DNA of 64,000 nucleotides from Streptantibioticus ferralitis (GTDB lineage: Bacteria; Actinomycetota; Actinomycetes; Streptomycetales; Streptomycetaceae). Shown here in pieces: positions 51,895 through 60,682 of this stretch. Under the pieces are notes generated by a model that saw only the letters and a list, made by a program, of their open reading frames with translations, was not told the DNA's origin and made no database searches. Each line of letters begins with the position of its first letter. Within the stretch, counting starts at the first letter, position 1. The stretch is from assembly GCF_029223525.1 (NCBI RefSeq), contig NZ_JARHTQ010000004.1, positions 62,001-126,000 of the forward strand. Reading direction: 5' to 3'. A program made the position numbers and the translations under genes.

Positions 51895-52896
51895 ATGAAC
51901 CGTCGTGTGGTCTACACCCGTGGCGGGCCGCCCTCCGACGTTCTCACCGTCGTCGAGGAGCCGGAGCCGGCGCCCGACGGCGGCCAGGTCCTCATCCGTA
52001 CCACGGCCTTCCCGATTCACCCTGGTGATCTCCTGGCCGTCGATAACTACCCAGGGGAGGCGGGGGATCCGGTTCCGGCCGGGGCTGAGGCCACCGGCGT
52101 AGTGGAGGCGATCGGCCCGGGAACGACCGTGGCGCCGGGTGTCGAGCCCGGCAGTCGGGTAACGGTCTTCAGTCCGGGGGCGTGGTCCCAGTGGATCGTG
52201 GCGGACGCTGAGGAGGTCGTCGCCGTACCTGAGGAGTTGTCGGACGAGGTTGCCGCGCAGATGGTGGTGAACCCCCTCACTGCGGTCATGCTGCGCCGTG
52301 AGGCGGAGGAGCACCCGGTCTTCGCATACGAGGGCGTTATGGTGCAGACGGCCGCGGGCTCGTCGGTCGGACGGCTGCTGACGGGGATGTGCCAGTTCCA
52401 CAGCCTGCCGCTCGTCAACATCGTCCGCAGCGATGGCGGTGCCGCCGAACTGCGCAAGCGGTTCCCGGACGTGCCAGTCGTGTCGACGCAGCACCCGGAC
52501 TGGGCAGACGAGGTACGCGAGGCGGCAGGCGGCCGCCCCATATGCGTGGCCCACGACCCGGTCGGGGGGAAGCTGGCGGAGAGGCTTCTGGACCTGCTGT
52601 CGCCGGGAGGGAAGCTGGTGATCTACGGGCCGCTCGCCGAGGAGCCGATCACGGTGCATGCGGCGAAGGTCCTGTACCAGGCGCTGATCGTGAAGGGCGC
52701 GAACCTTGGGCGTTGGCGCTTGGAGGTCTCCGCCGAAAGGCGGGCAGCCGACGTCAGCGCCGCGAAGCAGATCGCGCTGGCGCTCGCGGACCAGTTCGAC
52801 GTACCCGCGACATACGGCCTGGGCGAGCTGGCCAAGGCCGTCGAGCACGCAGGCCGGCCCGGCAAGATCGGTACCGTCCTCGTCCGCCCCTGGTAG
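51895..52896 (+). CDS. Zinc-independent MDR oxidoreductase (quinone reductase type)
   Basis: A 333-residue medium-chain dehydrogenase. GroES-like N-terminal domain (RTTAFPIHPGDLLAVDNYPG; AGAEATGVVEAIGPG), then the nucleotide-binding half with MVQTAAGSSVGRLLTGMCQF in place of the usual AAAGGVG motif and GKLVIYGPLAEEP. The cysteine ligands of zinc alcohol dehydrogenases are absent, matching quinone oxidoreductase or trans-2-enoyl-CoA reductase (MECR) types. AGGAG precedes the ATG by 5 bases; it follows the F420-type reductase by 43 bases. Confidence 0.87.
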   Translation: MNRRVVYTRGGPPSDVLTVVEEPEPAPDGGQVLIRTTAFPIHPGDLLAVDNYPGEAGDPVPAGAEATGVVEAIGPGTTVAPGVEPGSRVTVFSPGAWSQWIVADAEEVVAVPEELSDEVAAQMVVNPLTAVMLRREAEEHPVFAYEGVMVQTAAGSSVGRLLTGMCQFHSLPLVNIVRSDGGAAELRKRFPDVPVVSTQHPDWADEVREAAGGRPICVAHDPVGGKLAERLLDLLSPGGKLVIYGPLAEEPITVHAAKVLYQALIVKGANLGRWRLEVSAERRAADVSAAKQIALALADQFDVPATYGLGELAKAVEHAGRPGKIGTVLVRPW

Positions 52897-53052
52897 GCGA
52901 GCGGACCTCACGACCAGCGGAGGGCGCTCCCGCCGGTTGCGGCGCCCCAAAGCGGGTTGTTGACTGAGTATTAAAGGCACGAAAGCGGCTAGGCGGGCAT
53001 TCGCCGTCGCGGGAGTACCGGAGAATCCCGTCGTCGGCTGGAAAGGGAGATC

Positions 53053-53802
53053 ATGGGACAGCTCGATGACAAGGTCGCTCTGGTGACTGGCGGGTCGACC
53101 GGGATCGGTCTGGCCATCGCCCAGCGGTTCGCCGCCGAAGGTGCCACAGTTTACCTGACCGGTCGGCACAAGACCGAGTTGGAGGACGCCGCAGAAGCCA
53201 TCGGCGACCGCGCTATCGGCATCCAAAGCGATGTCTCCCATCTCGACGACCTCGATCGCCTCTTCGCGATCATCGAGGGGCGCAGCGGACGAGTGGACAT
53301 TATCGTTGCCAACGCCGGCGTCGCCGGAATGGCGCGACTGGGGGAGATCACCGAGGAGCAGTACCACCTGATCTTCGACATCAACGTCAAGGGGACGATC
53401 TTCACCGTCCAGAAGGCGCTCCCCCTGGTGCCGGACGGGGCTTCGGTGATCCTGCTCTCGTCCACTAATGCCTCGACGGGTGTCGGGGCCATGGGCGTCT
53501 ACAGCGCCACGAAGGCCGCCAACCGCAGCCTGGCTCGAACCTTCGCCGCCGAACTCGCCCCCCGGGGAATCCGGGTCAACGCCATCAGCCCAGGCCCGAT
53601 CGAGACACCCGGCATCCGCGGGCTGGGGAGTCAGGAAGCCGGCGGAGACCCACTGGCGGACAGCCTCTCCCAGAGGATCCCGCTCGGCCGGATAGGCCGC
53701 GCCGAAGAAGTAGCCGCCACGGCCCTCTTCCTGGCCTCGGACCAGAGCTCGTTCACCACGGGAGCCGAACTCTTCGTGGATGGCGGCCTCGTCCAGATCT
53801 GA
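53053..53802 (+). CDS. Short-chain dehydrogenase/reductase
   Basis: A 249-residue classical SDR: cofactor motif ALVTGGSTGIGLAIAQRFAA, NAG in IIVANAGVAG, catalytic Ser in VILLSSTNASTG, YSATK with Tyr and Lys, and the C-terminal FTTGAELFVDGGLVQI. It is full length and all catalytic residues are present. GGGAG precedes the ATG. The 156-base gap after the MDR gene has an AT-rich patch (TGAGTATTAAAGGCACGAAA), so it may have its own promoter. Confidence 0.92.
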   Translation: MGQLDDKVALVTGGSTGIGLAIAQRFAAEGATVYLTGRHKTELEDAAEAIGDRAIGIQSDVSHLDDLDRLFAIIEGRSGRVDIIVANAGVAGMARLGEITEEQYHLIFDINVKGTIFTVQKALPLVPDGASVILLSSTNASTGVGAMGVYSATKAANRSLARTFAAELAPRGIRVNAISPGPIETPGIRGLGSQEAGGDPLADSLSQRIPLGRIGRAEEVAATALFLASDQSSFTTGAELFVDGGLVQI

Positions 53803-54063
53803 CGCCGCACCACTGCCCGGCGGCCCTCAGATGACGGGACCCTCAGGTGACCGGCCCCTCAGGTGACTGCCTCTCAGATATCGGGCCCGGTAAGCCTCGA
53901 CCAGCCCAGCACCCTGTTCGCGTCGCTGGGCAACCCCGACATCAGCGCAAGTGGGTCGTGAGCTCGACGGCTATGTCGCGGAACTGCTGACGGCCCTGGG
54001 CGCCGAGGTCCCGGCGGAACTTGAATCGTGACGATGGGTGTGGACAGGACGCTGGAGGGTCGG
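53803..54063. other. Decayed stretch with short repeats
   Basis: No gene. It contains the 16-base tandem repeat at 53824 and short coding-like scraps (LDQPSTLFASLGNPDIS; RELDGYVAELLTALGAEVPA) in different frames, ending at about 54030. Confidence 0.5.
53824..53887. repeat. Four-copy 16-bp tandem repeat
   Basis: CCCTCAG-type units start at 53824, 53840, 53856 and 53871. The consensus is CCCTCAGRTGACSGGN. The units differ by a few bases, and the last is the most divergent. Confidence 0.6.
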
Positions 54064-54240
54064 ATGAGCAGCGACGTGATCACCCGATAGCACGGGAAGC
54101 CGCGCTGTGCGTGGGCCGGCGCCGACGACACCGCACTGAGCCGCTACCACGACGATGTATGGGGGACCCGCTCTCGCGACGGGTCGGCGATGTTCGAGGC
54201 GCTGACCCTCGGCGTTTTCCAGGCCGGTGCCCGATCTTGA
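54064..54240 (+). pseudogene. tag: DNA-3-methyladenine glycosylase I fragment
   Basis: After ATG 54064 (MSSDVITR) comes an in-frame TAG, then RCAWAGADDTALSRYHDDVW and MFEALTLGVFQAG, the N-terminal zinc-ligand and substrate region of Tag glycosylases. It stops at 54240; the rest of the roughly 190-residue enzyme is missing. The nonsense codon plus truncation make it a clear pseudogene. Confidence 0.65.
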
Positions 54241-54633
54241 TGGTTGATTCCAACTTTCAGGCTGTTAGGGAGAGCTGGAGTCCGGCGAGGTGGCTGTGGT
54301 CGATTGCCGCCATCAGCGGACGGATCCAGCGGCGCGGCGCATGGCGGGTACCTCGGATCCTCAAGGTCGAGTCCGCACTTGGAAAGGTGCACCTGGACCT
54401 GTCCCGGGCGGTCATCGAGCATCCGGTAGTCGACATCGAGTTGCAACTCGGCACCGGCAGGGCCAAGATCACGGTGCCGCGCGACGCGATCGTCGACGTC
54501 GAGGATCTGCGGACCGTGTGGAAGGCCCCGCTCTACAAGACCCGTCGGCGCTCCCGCCCCGGGCGGACCGAGGATACGGATCTCCGAGGCCATGGGGTTC
54601 GGACGGTTGAAGATCCGCCACGCGCGGCGTTGA
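54241..54633 (+). pseudogene. C-terminal fragment of a DUF1707-like protein, frameshifted
   Basis: The frame reads VESALGKVHLDLSRAVIEHP, VVDIELQLGTGRAKITVPRD and AIVDVEDLRTVWKAPLY, the beta-rich C-terminal region found after DUF1707 domains and in cell-wall-active-antibiotics response proteins. The expected ending (GPRIRISEAMGFGRLKIRHA) appears in another frame after about 54563 and stops at 54633, so there is one frameshift. The N-terminus is absent. Confidence 0.6.
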
Positions 54634-55083
54634 GGCCCGACCCGCCACCAGGACCGTCTGTCCGGCACTTCTTCGTCCCCGCTCGACTGCTGGTGCTGTG
54701 ACCGCACAGGTTCGCCGGGTTGGGTCAGGCTGCGGTTTGGAGAGGGCGTCCGCCCCAGCGGATGCCCTGCCTGGGAGCCATGGTGCTGCCCGAATTCAGC
54801 GTCATCGGCGGCCCGTTGGAGCAGTGCGGCACGATCACCTCTGGCCGCTCGCCGGGGACGGCGCCGATGTGCCGCTGGTCATCCAGCGCCGCCTCTCGGC
54901 TCCGTCCCCCGAGCCGCCCGCGACCTGCACCAGCTCTTCGTACGACGCGCCCACGCGTACCGAGCCACGCGGTGACGCAGGACGCGGGCCGCTCCGGTCC
55001 GCTCAGCGGCGGCAGTCGAACTCCCACAAGGCGGACGGGACTTGCACCACGCTCAACGGTTCAGTGAGAGCGGTTTGCCAGTG
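54634..55083. other. Gene-free stretch
   Basis: Open frames on both strands lack starts, domains or coding-like composition. I see nothing recognisable. Confidence 0.5.
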
Positions 55084-55160
55084 AACTCACCTGTTTCGTG
55101 GATGTATTCACCGAGGCTTTACGCTGTTCACCCTGTCGTAGTGCGATGTCGGCGTTCACC
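55084..55160 (+). promoter_or_regulatory. PHO-box-like repeats before the phosphoesterase gene
   Basis: ATTCACC (55106-55112), GTTCACC (55126-55132) and GTTCACC (55154-55160) lie just upstream of the phosphoesterase. Streptomyces PhoP binds 11-base direct repeats of GTTCACC type; CTTTACG at 55117 is 11 bases from the first unit. Spacing of the rest is imperfect, so this is a candidate only. Confidence 0.4.
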
Positions 55161-55169
55161 ATGTGATCT

Positions 55170-56711
55170 ATGAGATTCAGGGGACTACGGTTCGGCCGGA
55201 CCAGCCGGACCAACGAGGGAGGCGGCACACGCCGCTGGCGGATGATCGCCTTGGCGAGCGCCGGTGTGCTGGCCGCCGCTGGACTGACGGCCACCGCCGA
55301 CACGGGCGTGGCGTCGGCGCACACGGAGGCGTTCCATCCACCGAAGATCAAGCACGTGTGGATGATCATGCTGGAGAACAAGTCGTACGAGGCGGCGTTC
55401 ACCGGGCTCAACCAGAACAGCTACCTGTGGAAGACCCTGCCGCAGTACGGCGAGTTGCTGCGCCAGTACTACGGCACCGGGCACTACAGCCTCGACAACT
55501 ACATCAGCGCCGTCAGCGGCCAGGCCCCGGCCCCGGACAACCAGAACGACTGCCCGCAGTACAAGAACGTGGCCCTCGGCTATCCGGCGGCTGACGGCCA
55601 GACCTACGCCGCCACCGGCTGTGTCTACCCCAAGTCCGTGCCGACCCTGTTCAACCAGCTCGACGCCAAGCACGTCGGCTGGAAGGCGTACATGCAGGAC
55701 ATGGGCAAGACCCCGGGGCGTGAGGACCCGTACCACTGCGGCATCCCGGGCGACCCGACCGGCAACGGAGTTCCCGACCCCGGCGGCGCCACCCCGGCCG
55801 ACCAGTACGTGCCCAAGCACAACCCGACCGCCTGGTTCCACTCGGTCACCGACAACGCCGCCGACTGCAAGAACGTCGTGCCCCTCGACGGGCGGGCCGC
55901 CCAGCCCGGCCACCCGGCCCAGAGCGGCCTGGCCCAGGACCTCAAGAGCGAGGCCACCACCCCGGCCTTCTCCTGGATCACGCCCGACAACTGCTCGGAC
56001 GCGCACGACTCGACCTGCAAGGGCGACAACGGCTCCGGTGACCCGAACAACCACCAAGGCGGCCTGTACGCCTCGGACTTGTTCCTGGAGAAGTGGATCC
56101 CGCAGATCATGGCCTCGCCCGCGTTCCAGGACGACGGCCTGATCGACATCACCTTCGACGAGGCGTTCCCGCCGTACAAGCTCTACGGCAACTCCACCGC
56201 CGACTACCAGGGCAACTCCGACCAGAGCCTCAACACTCCGACGGACACCTCGCAGTCGATCGTCGCCTGCTGCAACGAACTCCCCGGCCCGAACACCAAC
56301 CAGCCGGGCTTCCAGGCGTTCGGCCAGGACACCACCCCGGGCGGCGGCATCACCGGATCCGTGCTGATCTCCCGTTACATCAAGCCGGGCACCATCAGCG
56401 ACCAGCCGTACAACCACTACTCCTGGCTGCGCAGCATGGAAGACCTGTACGGCATCCACGGTGGCGGCACCGACGGCCACGGTCACATCGGCTATGCCGC
56501 CATGCAGGGGCTACGTGCGTTCGGCCCGGACGTCTACAACAACCCCGGCGGGCACGCGATGGCACCGGCCGCGCTGGGCACCCGGGGCGTCTACTCGGCG
56601 ACCTCCACGCCCGCACAGGACCAACCGGCGCTGGTGACACCGCAGTTCACCGGGGCCAACGCGGTCCGCGACAGCCTACGGCCCGGCGCCGCCGCGGGAG
56701 CGGGCAAGTGA
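55170..56711 (+). CDS. Secreted phosphoesterase (phospholipase C/acid phosphatase family)
   Basis: A 513-residue exported protein. The signal region carries basic residues then MIALASAGVLAAAGLTATAD. The catalytic domain starts IKHVWMIMLENKSYEAAF, the metal-binding start of the PF04185 family, with HYSLDNYISAVSGQ, LIDITFDEAF and NHYSWLRSMEDLYGI as the other conserved blocks. It would hydrolyse phosphodiesters or phosphomonoesters outside the cell. Its stop overlaps the next gene (GTGA). Upstream GTTCACC repeats suggest phosphate control. No clear ribosome-binding site precedes ATG 55170. Confidence 0.88.
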   Translation: MRFRGLRFGRTSRTNEGGGTRRWRMIALASAGVLAAAGLTATADTGVASAHTEAFHPPKIKHVWMIMLENKSYEAAFTGLNQNSYLWKTLPQYGELLRQYYGTGHYSLDNYISAVSGQAPAPDNQNDCPQYKNVALGYPAADGQTYAATGCVYPKSVPTLFNQLDAKHVGWKAYMQDMGKTPGREDPYHCGIPGDPTGNGVPDPGGATPADQYVPKHNPTAWFHSVTDNAADCKNVVPLDGRAAQPGHPAQSGLAQDLKSEATTPAFSWITPDNCSDAHDSTCKGDNGSGDPNNHQGGLYASDLFLEKWIPQIMASPAFQDDGLIDITFDEAFPPYKLYGNSTADYQGNSDQSLNTPTDTSQSIVACCNELPGPNTNQPGFQAFGQDTTPGGGITGSVLISRYIKPGTISDQPYNHYSWLRSMEDLYGIHGGGTDGHGHIGYAAMQGLRAFGPDVYNNPGGHAMAPAALGTRGVYSATSTPAQDQPALVTPQFTGANAVRDSLRPGAAAGAGK

Positions 56712-57292
56712 CCCATCGCACCACCTGCCGGGGCCGTACCCGTTACGGGTACGGCCCCGGCGCCCGCCGTCCGCTGGCCGCCGTGGCGCTCCTCACCCTG
56801 GGCCTGGCCGCAACCGGCTGTGCGCACAAGTCGGACGCCCCGCAGGACCTGGGGCGTGTCCCCATTCCGTCGGCGCCCGCCTCACCCGTGGTGCCGACCG
56901 CGTCGGCGGGGCATGCCCAACTCGTCGCGATGGGCGACGCGGTCCGGGTCAGTACCGGCAGCGACCAGGCGCTGATCACCGCCGCCGGTCCCGACCTACG
57001 GCTCCCCAGCACCGCCAGCGGCAGGCCGCCCGACTCCGCACCGGGGACGATCACCGTCACCGTGCGGCCGGTGAGCGGCAGCACCGCCCTGCGCGCCGAC
57101 GACCTCACCATCACCGATGAACTCGGCCACTCCGTGCGCTTCACATCGGACCGGCCCGCCGCCGACGCGAGCCAGGGCCAGGCAGCGGTGCTGCACCTGG
57201 CCGCGACCTACGCCGCCGGGCACTCCACCATCACCTGGAAGCCGGCGGGAAAGCCCGTGGTCACCTGGGACTTCGAGGTGGAACTCGACTGA
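56708..57292 (+). CDS. Putative lipoprotein coupled to the phosphoesterase
   Basis: A 194-residue protein with a lipoprotein signal (LAAVALLTLGLAATGC, lipobox Cys) and a beta-rich extracytoplasmic domain (GTITVTVRPVSGSTALRADD; DELGHSVRFTSDRP; STITWKPAGKPVVTWDFEVE). Its GTG start overlaps the phosphoesterase stop codon, so the two are made together. No family recognised; a role beside the secreted phosphoesterase is inference. Confidence 0.75.
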   Translation: MTHRTTCRGRTRYGYGPGARRPLAAVALLTLGLAATGCAHKSDAPQDLGRVPIPSAPASPVVPTASAGHAQLVAMGDAVRVSTGSDQALITAAGPDLRLPSTASGRPPDSAPGTITVTVRPVSGSTALRADDLTITDELGHSVRFTSDRPAADASQGQAAVLHLAATYAAGHSTITWKPAGKPVVTWDFEVELD

Positions 57293-57501
57293 CCCCGGCC
57301 CGAGTTCGGCGGTTGGGGCGCATCGGCGGGGCCGATCCGATGGATGCCTCCGTGATGTGTGGCCACTCGGCCGCCAAGCTCGTCACGGCCGGGATGCGCC
57401 GAGCCAGGCGAGGCACGCGGCGACCATGGTGGTCGCCCTGAACGCCGGTGGCCGGGCGACGGTGAGTCCGTCGCCCGGCCGCTGATCCGCGTCGTCTGCC
57501 G

Positions 57502-58650
57502 TTACGAGACGGTCTGGGCCCACTTCGCGATGACGGTCTTCTTGGCGGTGTCCAGCTGGTCCTCGGTCGGGAAGGCGGGCGAACCGGTGACCGCGGGGAG
57601 CTTGCCTGCGGCGACGGCGTCCAGGCTGCCGTCCACCTCCATGGAGTCCATCAGCGCCGGGCGGGCGTAGCCCTTGAGGAAGAGGTTCTGGCCCTCGGCG
57701 CTGTACAGGTACTCCTCCCAGAGGCGGGCGGCCGCCGGGTGCGGGGCGGAGGCGTTGATCGCCTGCGAGTAGTACTGGGCGTACACGCCGTCGGAGGGGA
57801 CGGCCACCTGCCAGTCCAGCCCCTTGCTCTTGAACGCGTCCGCGTAACCGGCGTTCAGGTAGTCCCAGTCGATGGTGATCGGCGTCTGGCCCTTCTGGAT
57901 CGTCGCCGGAGTGGCCGGCGTCGGGTTGAAGTTGCCAAGCCGCTTCAGCTTGCCGAAGAAGTCGAGTCCGGGCTGGATCTGGACGAACGAGCCGCCGTTG
58001 GCCATCGACGCCGCGTACACCCCGCCGAACGCGGCACCCGACTTGGTCGGGTCGCCGTTGAGCGAGACCTCGCCCCGATAGTCCGACTTGAGTAGATCCA
58101 TGAAGGTCTTCGGGCACACCTTGACCCGCTTGGCGTCGCAGCCGATGGAGATGTAGCCGCCGTAGTCGTTGTACCAGGCGGCGCCGGAGTCCTTCTGGGC
58201 GGCGGGGATCTTGTCGAACCCGGCCACCTTGTAGGAGGCGAACAGGCCCTGCTGTGCGCCGCTGAGCGCGAAGGACGAGCCCAGGTCGACGACGTCCGGG
58301 GCGTTGCTCTGGCCCTTGCGGGAGGTGATGGCGTTCACCTCGTCCTGGCTGGAACCGGGCGGGTTCTCGTCCTGGACCTTGATGCCGTACTTCTTGGTGA
58401 ACCCGTCGATGATCGCGCCGTAGTCGGCCCAGTCGCGCGGCAGGGCTATGGCGTTGAGCGTGCCTTCCTTCTTCGCGGCGGCGGCCAGGGCGTCCATACC
58501 GCCGAGGTCGGCCGCGGAGGTGGCGGTGGCCGCGCTCTTGTCGTTCGCCGTGGTGCTCGTGGCGGGCGTGGAGCCGCAGGCGCTCAAGGTCAGCGCCGCC
58601 GCCGCCAGGACGCCGGTGGCGCCGATTGCCCGGGTACGGGGCACGTTCAC
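57502..58650 (-). CDS. ABC transporter substrate-binding lipoprotein
   Basis: A 382-residue binding protein with signal GATGVLAAAALTLSAC (lipobox Cys). The mature part begins LAAAAKKEGTLNAIALPRDW and has SNAPDVVDLGSSFALSGAQQ and DWDYLNAGYADAFKSKGLDW, the fold of the iron, polyamine and phosphonate class rather than sugar binders. GTG 58650 has GGAG upstream. No permease or ATPase gene is adjacent within the window. Confidence 0.82.
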   Translation of the reverse strand: MNVPRTRAIGATGVLAAAALTLSACGSTPATSTTANDKSAATATSAADLGGMDALAAAAKKEGTLNAIALPRDWADYGAIIDGFTKKYGIKVQDENPPGSSQDEVNAITSRKGQSNAPDVVDLGSSFALSGAQQGLFASYKVAGFDKIPAAQKDSGAAWYNDYGGYISIGCDAKRVKVCPKTFMDLLKSDYRGEVSLNGDPTKSGAAFGGVYAASMANGGSFVQIQPGLDFFGKLKRLGNFNPTPATPATIQKGQTPITIDWDYLNAGYADAFKSKGLDWQVAVPSDGVYAQYYSQAINASAPHPAAARLWEEYLYSAEGQNLFLKGYARPALMDSMEVDGSLDAVAAGKLPAVTGSPAFPTEDQLDTAKKTVIAKWAQTVS

Positions 58651-59054
58651 GGGGTCTCCTTGCGGGGGTCTGAAGGGGTCAGGCTGGCCGTGCAACTTGA
58701 CGGGCTCAGTACGTAGCAGTTCGGTGGCTGAAAAGTGAACAAGTGGCCGAGAAGCGATGACGGTAGCCGGAACGGAGCGGGCCGTCCAGAGCGGACAGGC
58801 CCCATACGGTGGGTCTTTGCCGGTTTGCGGTCGGTTTGATACCGCCGGTCGGCACTGATCGTCTCCACTCCGTTACAGAGGCAAGATCCTTTTGCGTCGT
58901 CCTGGATGGGACCGGGGTCGCCTGCCGCTGTACGAGATAGCCCCCGAGGCCCCTAACCGGGGCGATCGGGGGCGAGAGGTGCGAACGGGCAGCAGTCGAT
59001 ACACCGCGAGGCGGCGGACGTTCACTCCGATCGCGCTGCCGGTGTTCTGAGGCC
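58651..59054. other. Upstream region of the binding-protein gene
   Basis: A 404-base stretch with no gene. On the minus strand GTTCACTTTTC occurs at about 58730, another PHO-box-like sequence. It also contains the nested hairpin at 58941-58972. Confidence 0.45.
58941..58972. other. Nested hairpin
   Basis: Outer arms CCCCCGA (58941-58947) and TCGGGGG (58966-58972) enclose an inner hairpin GCCCC-TAACC-GGGGC (58949-58963). It could be a terminator for either strand or an RNA structure. Confidence 0.4.
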
Positions 59055-59068
59055 TCAGCCCCGGGACG

Positions 59069-59390
59069 TCACACGGGGCGTGTGTGCAACCCGGCGGCGA
59101 CGGCCCGTCCGCTCACCACTGCCGTGACGTACGGCTTCACATCGTGGGCCTTGGCGCCGTTGTTCACGAGGAAGTCGGTGATCCGGTCGCCGAACGAGGG
59201 CGCGAACGCCTTGGACAGGGCCACGACGTCGCCCTGATCCGCGACGTGTTCGCTGGCTGCGAGATGGCAGTAACGAGCGCTGCCCAGCGCAATGAAGAAC
59301 CGACGCCCCACGTGTTGCCCCACCGCCGTCTGCCCACCGGCTCCCTGGAACTGTAGCGGGACCAGCGTGGTTGCCGAGGCCGATGTCGAT
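59069..59390 (-). pseudogene. Unidentified coding-like remnant
   Basis: The minus strand reads LVPLQFQGAGGQTAVGQHVG, RRFFIALGSARYCHLAASEH and VADQGDVVALSKAFAPSFGD before a stop at 59069. The composition is that of a folded protein, but there is no start codon upstream and I do not recognise the family. Confidence 0.4.
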
Positions 59391-59556
59391 CCAGCACGAC
59401 CAACTCCATGTGGGACGGCACTGGATGAGCCTTCGGGGCGACTGCCCGGCTGAGGTCTGATGTGCCGTAACGAAAGGGCCGCGCAAGGATGTTGACGGCA
59501 CGGCAGGCTGTCCCATGCCGAGCAAGGTCATCCCAGGAAGCAGGAGCAAACACGAC
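59391..59556. other. Intergenic stretch
   Basis: No gene evident; it precedes the truncated SDR. Confidence 0.4.
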
Positions 59557-59787
59557 ATGGCTGGTTGTCCCGTCACCCTGATCACGGGCGGTTCGAGCGG
59601 CATCGGCGCGGCGAGGGCGGGCCGGCTGCTCGCAGCAGGGCACCGCGTCACCGTCACCGGGCGCGACAGCGACCGCCTGGCCCGCTTCGCCGAGGAGGCG
59701 GAGGCGAAGCCGGACACGCTGCTGACGGTCGTCGCAGACGCCTGCGACTACCCGGCGGTCGAAGCCGCGGTACAGGCCGCGTCGTGA
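59557..59787 (+). pseudogene. N-terminal half-domain of an SDR
   Basis: From ATG 59557 the first 76 residues of a classical SDR are readable: CPVTLITGGSSGIGAARAGR, VTVTGRDSDRLARFAEEAEA. It then stops after AVEAAVQAAS at 59787. The NAG, Ser and YxxxK segments are absent. Its stop overlaps the thioesterase start (GTGA), so the truncated gene could still feed translation of the next gene. Confidence 0.6.
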
Positions 59788-60589
59788 CCGCCACCCCGAG
59801 ATGCCTGGTGATTCCGCATCCCCGGCCGACGGCGGGCCGACGACTTGTCGTCTTTCCGCACGCGGGAGGGGGTGCGAACTTCTACCGGCCCTGGAGCGAA
59901 CTGTTCGGCCAGGACACCGAGGTGCAGATCGTCCAGTACCCGGGCCGCGAGACCCGCATGGCCGAGCCGTTGGTCAGCGATCCGGCCACGTTGGTGGGCG
60001 AAGTGTCCGAAGCCCTGCGCGCGACGGACAACGGCTCGATGACCACGGCCCTCTTCGGCCACAGCATGGGGGCGATCATCGCCCACGAAGCCGCCTTGGC
60101 GCTGGAGAGCTCGGGCGGCGTCCGCCTCACCGACCTCTTCGTCTCCGGCCGCCGGGCACCCGGAAGCCACTCGCCCGTGGAGGATCCCGGAAGCGGGCCG
60201 CCCCGTCCCCGTACCGACGAGGAGATCCTTGAGTCGCTGCGGCGCCACGGCGGGACCCCGATGGCGCTCTTCGACCAGCCGTTCGCACGCGAGCTGTTCC
60301 TCCCGTGCTGCGCAACGACTACCTGCTGGTCGACTCCTACCGGCCGCCGACCGGGCGGCCGGTTATGGCGGCGTGGATCACCGCCCTGTGGGGCTGTCAG
60401 GATGCCGCTGTCAACCATGAGTTGATCCGCGGGTGGGACCGCTGGACCGCCGGCCGGTTCCGTGAGCATGTCTTCGATGGCGGCCATTTCTACCTGGTAC
60501 CGCAGCTGGAGCGCGTGGTTGACGTGATGCGTGCACAACTGCGCGATTGCCCTCTTTACGGGAGGTCTTCCATGCGCTGGAATGCGTGA
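59784..60589 (+). pseudogene. Type II thioesterase with one frameshift
   Basis: From GTG 59784 the sense is a type II thioesterase (GrsT/TesB-like), which removes misprimed acyl groups from NRPS or PKS carriers: RLVVFPHAGGGANFYRPWSE, QIVQYPGRETRMAEPL and the nucleophile FGHSMGA. At about 60304 one base is missing in CTCCCGTGCTGC; the sense resumes in another frame as VLRNDYLLVDSYRPPTGRPV and ends with the catalytic His in DGGHFYLVPQLERVVDVM. No NRPS or PKS gene is in the window. If the indel is a sequencing error, the gene is intact. Confidence 0.7.
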
Positions 60590-60682
60590 GCTTGTCGGGA
60601 CGGGTGTTCCAGAAGCATGCACGCGTCCGACACCGGTACGTGCGCCCTGGCAATACCCCCTGACGTCTAATCAGACGAAAGG

